The notes under the pieces are model-generated. The model saw only the letters and a list, made by a program, of their open reading frames with translations. It had not been told where the DNA came from and did no database searches. Below are positions 45,403 through 53,380 of a stretch of 64,000 bases of DNA, piece by piece; the first letter of the stretch is position 1, and every line of letters starts with the position of its first letter. Made by a program: the position numbers and the translations under genes. Source of the stretch: Bradyrhizobium iriomotense (GTDB taxonomy: Bacteria; Pseudomonadota; Alphaproteobacteria; Rhizobiales; Xanthobacteraceae); the NCBI RefSeq assembly GCF_030160715.1, contig NZ_BSOW01000028.1:62001-126000 (forward strand). The letters are read 5' to 3'.

Positions 45403-45723
45403 CCACAGGACCGACAGCGTCACGTGCTTGCGCTTGAGCTCGCGATGCACCGCCGCCCAGTCCGGCTCGGGCTGCCGCCGATGGCCCCGCCGGGTGCCGG
45501 GACCGGCTCCGGCGCTGGCGAACAGCCGGGCCTCCAGCACCGTGTCGGTGACGTCGTCGGGCAACGGCCAGGTCAGCCCCGCCGCCTCGAACCGGCGGAT
45601 CGTCAACCGCACCGTCGAAGGTGCCGTTCCGACCCGCCGCGCAATCTCGCGGGTCGGCATCCCGGCCGACTTCAATCTGATCACATCGCGCACATGGCGC
45701 ATCGCAAACCTCTCCGTCGGCAT
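45403..45723 (-). pseudogene. istA: IS21-family IstA transposase, N-terminal fragment
   Basis: Minus-strand frame MPTERFAMRHVRDVIRLKSA, REIARRVGTAPSTVRLTIRR, AAGLTWPLPDD and DWAAVHRELKRKHVTLSVLW matches the HTH start of IS21 IstA. It ends after about 107 codons against the YhaN-like stub, with the integrase core and istB missing. The IS arrived downstream of the stub and a deletion then joined the two. Confidence 0.8.
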
Positions 45724-45850
45724 CCAGGTCCCCTTCGCAAAGCCGAAAGGCGGGACCGTAGCGGAGCCAGAAGAGGCCTCGTCACCCCGGGCGACATCAT
45801 CCCGGAATGGTGGGCAACATCGAGCGGAATCAGCACGCGGAAGCCGCGCC
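45724..45850. mobile_element. Terminal region of the IS21 remnant
   Basis: Sequence upstream of the istA start with IS21-like repeated words (CCCGGAATGGTGGGCAACAT, then GAGCGGAATCAGCACGCGG). The exact end of the element could not be fixed. Confidence 0.4.
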
Positions 45851-45863
45851 CATAGACTCGGCC

Positions 45864-46043
45864 ATGATGATCGCCCGCAAGCCCCTCAAAGTGCCCCCGC
45901 AAATCGCGCGCTCCTTCCTGGCGGACATGCGGGCCTACTTCCAGGCTACCTCCGAACTGACGCGCGACGAGATCGCCGCGCATCAACTGCACGTCCTGAG
46001 TTCGTACTTCCGGCGGGGCGACAAGGAAATGCGGCTTGAGTGA
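45864..46043 (+). CDS. Small hypothetical protein (59 aa)
   Basis: Frame starting ATGATG. The peptide (MMIARKPLKVPPQIARSFLA and a helical rest) resembles small conserved proteins I associate with Bradyrhizobiaceae, which share the RKPLKVPP start and a DEIAAHQL segment. No function is known. The ribosome binding site is weak. Confidence 0.5.
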   Translation: MMIARKPLKVPPQIARSFLADMRAYFQATSELTRDEIAAHQLHVLSSYFRRGDKEMRLE

Positions 46044-46094
46044 CATGCGGAAGCTATTCGAATTGATTCGGGACGAGATCGGACAGGATGAGAT

Positions 46095-46265
46095 GTGACG
46101 GCCGCAACAATCGTGCAGGCGGCGAGGCTACCAGTCGACTACGTCAAGGCACTCTTGAATCACAACGACAAGGGCGTGACCGGCATCTACGCCCGTTGGC
46201 ACATATTCGAAGAAAAGCGCGAAGCGACTAAAGTTATCGCGAAGCATGTGGGCGGCTTTCTCTGA
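46095..46265 (+). pseudogene. Tyrosine recombinase, C-terminal remnant
   Basis: Fifty-six codons (VTAATIVQAARLPVDYVKAL, LNHNDKGVTGIYARWHIFEE, KREATKVIAKHVGGFL) match the end of phage-type integrases, where LNH..KGVTG.YAR carries the tyrosine nucleophile. The catalytic Arg/His part and everything upstream are absent. It marks the decayed edge of an integrated element and lies 640 bases from the first conserved-loop palindrome. Confidence 0.7.
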
Positions 46266-46339
46266 CACTCTCGTCACGACTGCCGCCCCGTAGACCGCGA
46301 ACGCCTTCGCAAGTCCAGACACGTACATACAAACCCCCG

Positions 46340-46555
46340 TCACCGCTGGCTGGGAGTCCTCACAGTCCTTAGGCATTCCGCGTATGTGTCGAGAATCCAC
46401 TTGCGATCCGCAGCGGTCCAGCCTGGCTTTAGATCATCGTGGTCGGGATAACTTAGCGACCTTCGCTCCACGACGGCAACCCTTTCCATCAGCTTAAAGG
46501 CAACCTGTTCAGGCGAGCTTTCGCCAACGTGTACCACCGGCGTGGGAGTTGACAT
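46340..46555 (-). CDS. Small hypothetical protein (71 aa)
   Basis: Start at 46555 with AAGGGTGTGTAC upstream. The peptide has a helical middle (EQVAFKLMERVAVVERRSL) and ends DRKWILDTYAECLRTVR, a pattern I recall from conserved hypothetical proteins in rhizobial accessory regions. Function unknown. Confidence 0.5.
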   Translation of the reverse strand: MSTPTPVVHVGESSPEQVAFKLMERVAVVERRSLSYPDHDDLKPGWTAADRKWILDTYAECLRTVRTPSQR

Positions 46556-46901
46556 GTACACACCCTTGCGCTGCCACGATGACCTGGCCCGCAAAACTCT
46601 TCGTTTGCCATCCCTTCCGCAGCGCTACTCCAGCACGCGAGTACTGGCGTCCGTACTCTTCACAAGCTCAATGGCAGCAAGGCAATCAACTTTGTTGTGG
46701 TAGCCTTACGCCGGAAGCGGCAATTTTGCGTTCGTATAACGTCCAACGCCATTCATTATGCGCGTCACGGTACAGCTGAAAGTACATTGCCTCGGCCTCC
46801 TGAGTTATTTCCCGCGCCCCAGGATTAGCCAAGTTGTACCGCTGAAAGGGATACGAGCCACCTACCGGGATTGGTCGGCACGTCTTTTGCTGAGAAAAAA
46901 A
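46556..46901. other. Non-coding stretch before the palindrome cluster
   Basis: No gene seen. The last 50 bases hold the first minor palindrome (46857-46879, core ACCGGGATTGGT), described with the conserved-loop palindromes. Confidence 0.35.
46857..46879. repeat. Minor palindrome m1
   Basis: GCC....ACCGGGATTGGT.GGC. Related copies lie at 47163-47188 and 49924-49951; the outer pair changes (GCC/GGC, GGCA/TGCC, GGC/GCC) while pairing is kept. Confidence 0.5.
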
Positions 46902-46977
46902 GGCAGCGCGGACGTGACTCGGCGTCTTGGTGGGGAGATTGAGACTCTGACGCTGTCCCTACCACGCCCGCGCTGCC
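46902..46977. repeat. Conserved-loop palindrome H1
   Basis: Outer arms GGCAGCGCGG / CCGCGCTGCC, then CGTG/CACG, the internal loop ACTCG opposite TGTCCCTAC, an inner stem GCGTC/GACGC and a 22-base apical loop. First of five such structures. Confidence 0.75.
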
Positions 46978-46980
46978 GGC

Positions 46981-47046
46981 GAAGTTAAGCGGCGGTGACT
47001 CGGCGCTCACGCCTAAGCGCTGTCCCTATCACGCGCCACAAACTTC
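46981..47046. repeat. Conserved-loop palindrome H2
   Basis: Starts three bases after H1. Ends GAAGTT / AACTTC, stems GGCG/CGCC and GTG/CAC, loop ACTCG opposite TGTCCCTAT, inner stem GCGC/GCGC and a ten-base apical loop. Confidence 0.75.
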
Positions 47047-47162
47047 AGTGGCCAGCCTTACCTCGTAGCCCACGGGCAAAGCTGACCACCTCAGGCCCCC
47101 AGGCTGGGGTCGGCGGTGTAATCCACGGGGGCCACCAAACTGTATCGTCGAGAGGTCCGCAC

Positions 47163-47188
47163 GGCACCTACCAGGATTGGTTGCTGCC
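47163..47188. repeat. Minor palindrome m2
   Basis: GGCA....ACCAGGATTGGT...TGCC, 117 bases after H2. The stretch between also shares TGGCCAGCCT, AGCTGAC and TGTATCGTC with the stretch after H3. Confidence 0.5.
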
Positions 47189-47235
47189 GATCTCATGTGG
47201 GCCTGTATGGCGCGACAATCAGGATGAGAGCGCGT

Positions 47236-49018
47236 ATTGCCTCAGGTATGGGTGCTCCCGAGGGCGATCGATTGCCTCATTTAATTTGCTCCCGGCTTGG
47301 ATTGAGGAGGAGGCCGGGTGCGGAGATGGCCAGGATTTCGGAGCGCCCGGCCTCCTCCGCTGGCACTTGGCACATCATTGGGTTGTCGTGACCTCAGGTC
47401 CTGGCGGCATTTTCTCCGTAGGAGCGAACAGCAACGCATTCGCTTGCTCGCTGCGCCAGGATTTAAGCCGCCGTTGAAGCGTTCGAAGAAGCTTGTTCGG
47501 ATAGGCTCCAGGATATTCCACCTGCAACCGGCAAAGCAGTTCGCTGCCAGTCCGCCAGGGCTCAGCTTCAAACCATTTTCGCAAATCTGGCGTTGCCCGG
47601 ATGAGCGGATCGGGACGACGTCGGCCTCTTTTCGCGTTCACGATTGGCCGATCCGTCGGTCGCATAGCTCCGCCCTTCCAGGCGGTTCGTAGGCTTGCCA
47701 GGAAGAGATCGATCGGTTGCGATGCCGCAGCAGGATGGGCGATAGGCTGGGTATCCGCGAGCGCCGCAAGACGCTCCTGTGCAACGCGGATATCTCGCAA
47801 CAACGCGACCGGGTCGAGAGCGGCATAGATTTCTTGGAGATGGTGGCGAACCGCGTCAGGCGTGCGGGCGTCCTCGGCCAACCGCTGGTGGGGTGTTGTC
47901 GGCGCGCTGTATTTCTTGCGCACACGAGCACCGTCGCGCTGCTTGGCTATCAATTTGAACGAGGGTTGGAAGAAGTTTACGAACAGCCGCGCTGATCGAT
48001 AGAGTTCAGCCAGCAACTCGGCCGCTTCCAGGCCTTCGAACCGACGATAGCCGACCATCCTGCGTACGACCGCGCCGTTCTTCTGCTCGACGAACGCCTG
48101 GTCATTCTTCCGGTAGGGACGGCAACGCGTGAAGACGATGTTGGCCGCCTCGCAGTAGGCTTTCAGCGTCTCGTTCATGAACACGGTATCATTGTCGGTA
48201 TCGAGGCCGAGCAGCGCAAAAGGCAATCGTTTGCGCAATTCCGTCAACACCGTGCTCAACAGCGTCTGTTCGCGCACGATCAGAGGGGCGCACTCCGTCC
48301 AGCCGGTAGCGATGTCGGTGAGCACGAGGGTCTGGATGAAGCTGCCGCGCGCAGATGGACCGCTATGCGCCACAAGATCAGCCTCGACGAACCCCGGCGC
48401 CGGATCGTTCCAATCTCCCGACGTCCGTATCGGAACACTGCGACGCAGGGAATGCGCTGGGTGCCGCCGCCGCTTGTGACCTAATTCTTCTCGAATCCGC
48501 ACCAATGCGCGGTCAATCGTCGCAGCGCTCATCGCCAAAAGCTTGTCGCGGATCTCGGGGGCAAGGTCGAGGTGGCCGTGCCGTTCCATCGCCTCAATCA
48601 GTGCAGGCATCAACGCCTTCAGCCGCTTGCCGCAGATCCGGTCTGAGCTTCCCAAAGGAGCACGAGCGCGTTGTGTTCTGCCTCATTATAGACCCGACGT
48701 CGCGCCCGCCGGCCTGGGCGTGCGTCCTCCTGACCTCGAAGTGCTCGCATTGCATGCTTGCGATGGAATCCGGTGATGTCGACGAACTCGTCCAATATCC
48801 GCGTCTTCTTCGCGCGATCCGAACGCCGATAGCGCGCGCCTGCTGCCGCCGTCAGTTCCTTCCGCGTTGCCATGCTCAGCCACCCCATCTTCGCCCCCCG
48901 CTCGTTCCCGATCCAAGGGAGCAATTTACGTGAGGCAACGGCTCAGCATCTGGTAACAATTAGGGCGAGGCAATGCGAGGTCTCACCTCGATCGCCGCCG
49001 CCCAGGCCTGAGGCAAAT
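47236..49018. mobile_element. Insertion sequence with multiple terminal repeats
   Basis: Ends carry outer inverted repeats ATTGCCTCAGGTATGGG (47236-47252) and CCCAGGCCTGAGGCAAAT (49001-49018) and inner ones at 47271-47293 and 48917-48939 that match at 19 of 23 positions. They bracket one DDE transposase gene. No clear target-site duplication is visible. The IS lies between palindromes H2 and H3. Confidence 0.65.
47375..48873 (-). pseudogene. DDE (integrase-core) transposase, frameshifted
   Basis: The N-terminal part from the ATG at 48873 reads MATRKELTAAAGARYRRSDR and GFHRKHAMRALR, a helix-turn-helix typical of this transposase type. The frame breaks near 48645 after LVLLWEA; the main part resumes SDRICGKRLKALMPALIEAM and runs about 420 residues with an rve-like core (VEADLVAHSG, LGLDTDNDTVFMN, FVEQKNGAVVRR), giving the D, D and E residues. 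One missing base in GAAGCTCAG would restore a single protein of about 500 residues. IS481/ISNCY-like; family call tentative. Confidence 0.8.
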
Positions 49019-49099
49019 GCGCCTATCCGGCCCAAGTCCGGTACGAATGGCGGCGGCTGAGGACGTGGTCATGCCTGTCGGGCCAGCAGGTCAACGCGA

Positions 49100-49339
49100 T
49101 TAGCCCGCCGGTGGGTATGGGTCGTGGCCATATGTCCACTCGGTCCTAACTTCGTTGTCCTCGTCTTGAACTAGAACTTGAGCATCGTGTCCTGACGCAC
49201 CCTCCTTGTAGGCTGCGTCGACCGCGACGCGGATCGCCTCTTTCTGAGTGGGGTACGGGACGGAGTGCGCGCCATTCAGCACAACAATCCACTGGCCTCT
49301 ATCTTTATGGAGCGTGACGAAGAAGCGGAAACGAGCCAT
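49100..49339 (-). CDS. DUF2188-like small protein
   Basis: A 79-residue protein from an ATG preceded by GGAGGAAACTTT, the site that fixes this start inside a longer open frame. The pattern (HKDRGQWIVVLNGAHSVPYP, TQKEAIRVAVDAAYKEG and a later VLVQDEDNEVRTEWTYGHDP) resembles DUF2188, small beta-alpha-beta proteins with a tryptophan-containing first strand and a Gln-Glu-Ala helix. Function of the family is unknown. Confidence 0.7.
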   Translation of the reverse strand: MARFRFFVTLHKDRGQWIVVLNGAHSVPYPTQKEAIRVAVDAAYKEGASGHDAQVLVQDEDNEVRTEWTYGHDPYPPAG

Positions 49340-49458
49340 AAAGTTTCCTCCGGCATCGCCACTTATCGAAACGTTGAAGCGGCCCGAATCTTTGCAAACT
49401 GACGCGGTCGCCTCAACTACCGGATTTGGTGGGGCTGTATTGAGCATTCGTGGCGGCG

Positions 49459-49777
49459 TCAACGGCCCGCACGTTTAGAAGCCAACCAGTCTGCCAGCGG
49501 ATCGCTCGACGCGGTCGCCCCGGTAGGCAGACCGGAAGCCCGGTCCAAATACCAGTCAATCGCCTTGCGATCCCAACGCTGCGTGCCGGGGATCGCCCCC
49601 GGCACTATGCCCTTCTGTGTCCATCCACGTGTTGAACGCCCCCTCGGAGCAGCCGCAGTAGGCAGCCGCATCGGCCTTGGTGAGACCCCGAGGGGCGATC
49701 TGGTTGGCAAGTAGTATCCGTTCCGAACGCCCCAGCTCGGCAGGCGAAGGTTTATCCCGTTGGTTGTCCCCGTCCAT
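49459..49777 (-). pseudogene. AlpA/excisionase-like HTH protein, frameshifted
   Basis: The first 45 codons from 49777 read ...APRGLTKADAAAYCGCSEGA FNTW, an AlpA/Xis-type helix-turn-helix start. At about 49620 the frame is lost, and the next frame continues QKGIVPGAIPGTQRWDRKAI and DWYLDRASGLP, the wing and C-terminus. Dropping one base in GGACACAGAAGG would restore a protein of about 105 residues. Such genes usually accompany phage-type integrases. It ends the stretch before palindrome H3. Confidence 0.7.
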
Positions 49778-49791
49778 TCGGACCCATAGTA

Positions 49792-49863
49792 GAAGTTAGC
49801 GGCCACGTGACTCGGCGCCCATTGTCAGATACAGCGCTGTCCCTACCACGCGCCGCCAACTTC
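49792..49863. repeat. Conserved-loop palindrome H3
   Basis: Ends GAAGTT / AACTTC, stem CGTG/CACG, loop ACTCG opposite TGTCCCTAC, inner stem GCGC/GCGC, apical loop 15 bases. It shares its ends with H2. Confidence 0.75.
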
Positions 49864-49923
49864 AACATGGCCAGCCTCAAGCCCAGAAGCTGACGGCCGA
49901 ATGTATCGTCCCGAAAAAGTTTT

Positions 49924-49951
49924 GGCACAACTACCAGGACTGGTCGTCGCC
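49924..49951. repeat. Minor palindrome m3
   Basis: GGC......ACCAGGACTGGT....GCC, 61 bases after H3 and 27 before H4. Confidence 0.5.
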
Positions 49952-49977
49952 AGCGGTTGGGCGATCAGCCTCCGGAA

Positions 49978-50045
49978 GCAGCGCGGGCGCGACTCGGCGC
50001 CGTTCAGTTGGGCATCAGACGCTGTCCCTACCGCGCCCGCGCTGC
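49978..50045. repeat. Conserved-loop palindrome H4
   Basis: Perfect 14-bp arms GCAGCGCGGGCGCG / CGCGCCCGCGCTGC, loop ACTCG opposite TGTCCCTAC, inner stem GCG/CGC. Here the stem next to the loop is GCG(CG)/(CG)CGC where other copies have CGTG/CACG. Confidence 0.8.
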
Positions 50046-50130
50046 GATTAGCGGTGACGTGACTCGGCGCTTAAGCCCCCGCGCGTACGTACCACAGGGG
50101 AGGCGCTGTCCCTACCACGCACCGCTAATC
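50046..50130. repeat. Conserved-loop palindrome H5
   Basis: Abuts H4. Perfect 11-bp arms GATTAGCGGTG / CACCGCTAATC, one bulged A, stem CGTG/CACG, loop ACTCG opposite TGTCCCTAC, inner stem GCGC/GCGC, apical loop 32 bases. Confidence 0.8.
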
Positions 50131-50198
50131 TTAATGGCTGTGTATTCGGGCTAGCTTTCCAAAAGCTGACGAGCCCCGCGCGGAAATTTACAAACGAA

Positions 50199-50220
50199 AA
50201 GCGGCCCGTGTGGGCCGCTT
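50199..50220 (-). terminator. Intrinsic terminator, minus strand
   Basis: AAGCGGCCC and GGGCCGCTT with a four-base loop; on the minus strand the stem is followed by TTCGTTTG after its own T-rich end. It would end transcription from the right. Confidence 0.6.
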
Positions 50221-50253
50221 GCCGTCAAGACCGAGAACAACGCTCTGCCGCAC

Positions 50254-50530
50254 TCAGGCCGCAGACAAAAGCCGTTCAGCGCGCTCACGTTCGGTGGCAG
50301 CTGCACCTGGGCGACGCGTCGGGTGGTTGATCAGCCAAGCTATTGCATGCTTGCGGCTGAGAGCCCTTACGACTTCACGCTTCCGTCCCTCGTCGGGCTC
50401 GACCTCATGAGCACAGCCGAGGCCGCATCCCCCCGTGCAATTGGGGTAGGTTGGGCATCGCGCCCCGTAGACGGCCGCTGGCTCCCGCATCTCTTCGACC
50501 AAATAGAGCTTGCCGTTCGGTTTCCGGAAG
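50254..50530 (-). CDS. Doubtful reading frame with Cys-rich centre
   Basis: Continues, in another frame, from the end of the portal fragment. The peptide contains CPTYPNCTGGCGLGCAHEVE and a basic C-terminal helix with RKHAIAWLINHP. It may be the tail of an unknown gene fused to the portal remnant by deletion. No start codon of its own is convincing. Low confidence. Confidence 0.3.
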
Positions 50531-50930
50531 ACGCACGCGCCCCGTCTCGCAAGCCTCTTCGAGCCAAGCGACAAACACCGCTTGGTAGAACGGCTCAACG
50601 ATGGCGGAACGTCTGCGCTTGTTGATCCGCCACGGAAGCTCTTGCGCGAGACGCGAAGCGCTGAAAGATGTCTGCGAATAATCGCCCGAAACGTCTTCCG
50701 CTGACGAACCCGCGGCTTTAGCCGCCTCCCGCGACAAGCTCTTGGCTAGCGCGTCGTGTACTGTGTTGGGACTCTGCGGCCGATGCAGAACGAGACGATC
50801 TCCCTTCATCATGTGCGTAACGATGCCCGGTTGAAGATTGACCTTCACCGTCTCGTAATACGCAGCACGCGCTTCAGCCCACGCTTCGGGCGACACCCCC
50901 GGCAGGTGCTGGCATGTCCATCGCATCGGC
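50530..50930 (-). pseudogene. Lambda-type phage portal protein, internal fragment
   Basis: Reads LQPGIVTHMMKGDRLVLHRP, then DVSGDYSQTSFSASRLAQEL, RRSAIVEPFYQAVFVAWLEE and GRVRLP, the C-terminal half of lambda-family portal proteins, including the DYSxxxxSxxR segment. The N-terminal half (about 250 residues) and the end are missing, and no other head gene is nearby. It is a prophage scar. Confidence 0.72.
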
Positions 50931-51122
50931 CGTCGCCATGGACCCGAGCGCAGCACCACGCGGCAAATCGGATTCCACCGTGGCCGCTATCATGGACTGC
51001 ACAAGCGCGGCCGCTAATTCGCGCCAGAGAAAGACCACGAACCGCTGTCGAGTGCGCAGCTAGCGTGACGCGTCGTCCCATACAGCTCGCGAGCAGCCGA
51101 ATGGCACCGCCTGCAGCCATTA

Positions 51123-51968
51123 ATGCATGATGGCGACAATCTAAGGATCGATTGCCTCGCAGTTTTTGACACGGTCGGTTCGTTGGGGATTCCGTTGGAA
51201 GCGTTCGTGCGGTCCAATCGCGAGCGCTACGAATTCCACGGCGTTGAACTTCCATCAATCACGCGTGTCAATTTGCAAGCCTTGGCCATCGACGAAAATC
51301 GATGGCCTTTTCAAGCAACCGTCTGGCGCCCCGCGCCATTTAAGAAGATCAATACCGTCACCGAACAGGTATGGTTCTCAGGGGCCCACGCTGATATCGG
51401 CGGCGGCTATTTGCGTTCTACCGAATTGAAGGCAGCCCATGATCGGGCCGATCATATAACGCTGGACTGGCTGCTTAGGCGGTTACGTACCTTCTTCAAG
51501 GACCTCCCTGTCCCGGATCGCTGGATAAGAAGCGCGTCACCTAGCAGTTGGAGCGAATCCCGGATCCATAACTCGCGCCGAGGAGTTTATAAGCTATACC
51601 CGAGATCCTGGCGGGCCATATCCAACAGGGAAATTGCCTCACTGCAAACGTACGAAGTCGCCGTTGGCGTCGACCGGCATTCGAAGTCCTTGAACGAGAT
51701 GGTCCACATCTCTGCGATCGAGCGTCTCTGGACCAAGAAGGGGATTGACGGGACACCTTATGCGCCGAAGACTCTGATCTCCATTTTGCCAGCAATTGAG
51801 TCGACGTATACTGCCAAGCCGGCAAATGAGCACGTACTTCTGGTCGACTGGAATGGCGAGGTGTTGGATCCAAATCACTCCGAGCAAAGCGCTTGCGCCA
51901 AGGCGGCTCTTGATAATGCGAACCAGCGAGCCAAGGGGTTCGTGCAGCACACAGGAACATCGAAATGA
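51123..51968 (+). pseudogene. DUF2235/Tle1-like lipase, 5'-truncated
   Basis: About 280 codons of the T6SS phospholipase family DUF2235. CLAVFDTVGSLGIP (about 11-24) holds the catalytic Asp, and VWFSGAHADIGGGYL (about 82-96) the catalytic His. The upstream third, with the GFSRGA nucleophile motif, is absent, because the frame begins directly after the portal scar. Without the Ser it cannot be active. Tle1 enzymes are T6SS effectors that attack membranes. It runs tail to tail into a pentapeptide-repeat gene, with the ends overlapping. Confidence 0.75.
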
Positions 51969-53124
51969 TCGTACCTTTTGGGAAGGATCGGCCTTTTTCC
52001 TCCGGGGGAAATGCACATCCCGCTTAGCTGCGCCCGCCTCAGTTCTACAGATCCAAAATCGACGCCGGTGACGTTGGTGTTGGCGAAGAACGCGCCCAGC
52101 ATGTTCGTTTGTTCAAACTTCGCGCCTGTCAGATCTGCGTCTTCCAGGGAGGTCGACCGGAGGCTAGCGACTTTGAATTTAGTTCGGTTCAGGTTGGCTC
52201 CCTTCAAGTTCGCGCCCCCAGGTCAGCAAAGGACAAGTCCGCATCTACCCACTTCGAGTTCTTCATTGATGCAGAGTAAAAGATCGCGCTCTTTAGATGT
52301 GCTCGGTTTGCTACGATGCTATCGAGCGTTGCTCCTTGAAAAATTGCCCAATGCCACCGATGACTCTTGTCGAATAATCTGTTGGCCGCATCGTAGCCGC
52401 GATTCTCGACCTCTGCTCGGACTGTTGGATCTTCCCACCAATCAGTCAGGTCAATTCCCACTTTAGCGTCTTGGATGTCAGAACCTCGAAGATTCGAGTT
52501 AACGAATTCTGTTCCAATCAGTTGCGCGTCCTTGAGATATAACTGCTGCAGCCCCTCGGAGTCGCGCAATTGCACGCGGCTCAGGCATGCGCCCGCCATA
52601 TTCATCGTCTTGCCCCAAGGATCCGGAACGTTATTCCCAGCAAAGATCTGGGCGATTCTCTGCAACTCGGGAGACATTTGGTAGTCAGCCTTGCTGTCGC
52701 CGTTCTGCTTGCAGGAGCTCTTCGAGATTTTGAGGATGAATTGCGCCATCGTCCCAAATACGGCGGGATTAAAGCTGCCGTCCTCACGAGCAGTTAGCGC
52801 CATAATCTCAAAGGCGTTTACATGCGTCCATTGCGCGTCGTCGGTCGCCTGCACGAACGTCGACGTCTTTATGAATTGCTCGGCGGCTGATTGCCTCGCT
52901 TTCTGATTGTAGTCTCGATTAAAATTGTAGATCGAAAGTAAGAACGTCACCACGAACGAGGCGCCAGCGAACAGCTGAGCATATGTCTTTCTTACCTCGT
53001 TTCGGGACTCGACTGTCTTGATAAGATCTTCTTGGCGGGAGGAGCGAGTTGCCGGAATGAGACGCCTCGGAAGGTAGTAGATCAGTAAAAGCGCGACCAG
53101 CGCACAAACCGGTACAGTATACAA
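51875..53124 (-). pseudogene. Membrane-anchored pentapeptide-repeat protein, frameshifted
   Basis: Two hydrophobic segments near the N-terminus (about 1-20 and 50-67) are followed by a helical region and then pentapeptide repeats (A(D/N)LxG type). The frame breaks at a run of five G near 52210, within SFADLG; adding one G gives ADLGGANLKGANLNRTKF, a perfect continuation. The repeats then go on for about 70 residues (LEDADLTGAKFEQTNMLGAF). Intact length would be about 415 residues. Sequencing error in the homopolymer is possible. Function unknown; it overlaps the lipase tail. Confidence 0.75.
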
Positions 53125-53380
53125 AAAGTATCCATCGCGAGCTCCCCAGCGAACCGTGCGACAAGTGTGTCTCGCAATAGAACTTGAATCAAGAGGAAAA
53201 GGCTAGAGTTTGTTGCTGCAGTTTTTCGAGCTTGAACCGGAAGGGCCGAGACCGCGCAAGAAATCGACCGCCGCGCATGTCTCGTCGAATTGTTCATACG
53301 AGCTGCATTCAACTGTAACAGTGTGTCGCGAGATTATGCGGTACTTTTTGAACCGGGATAATTGCATAGAGGAGAGCGCG

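Noticed and set aside
46902-50130. Palindromes as classical integron attC sites
   Set aside because: attC sites run 5' RYYYAAC ... GTTRRRY 3'. Here H2 and H3 have GTT at the 5' end and AAC at the 3' end, and H1, H4 and H5 have neither. No integron-type integrase was found in the window.
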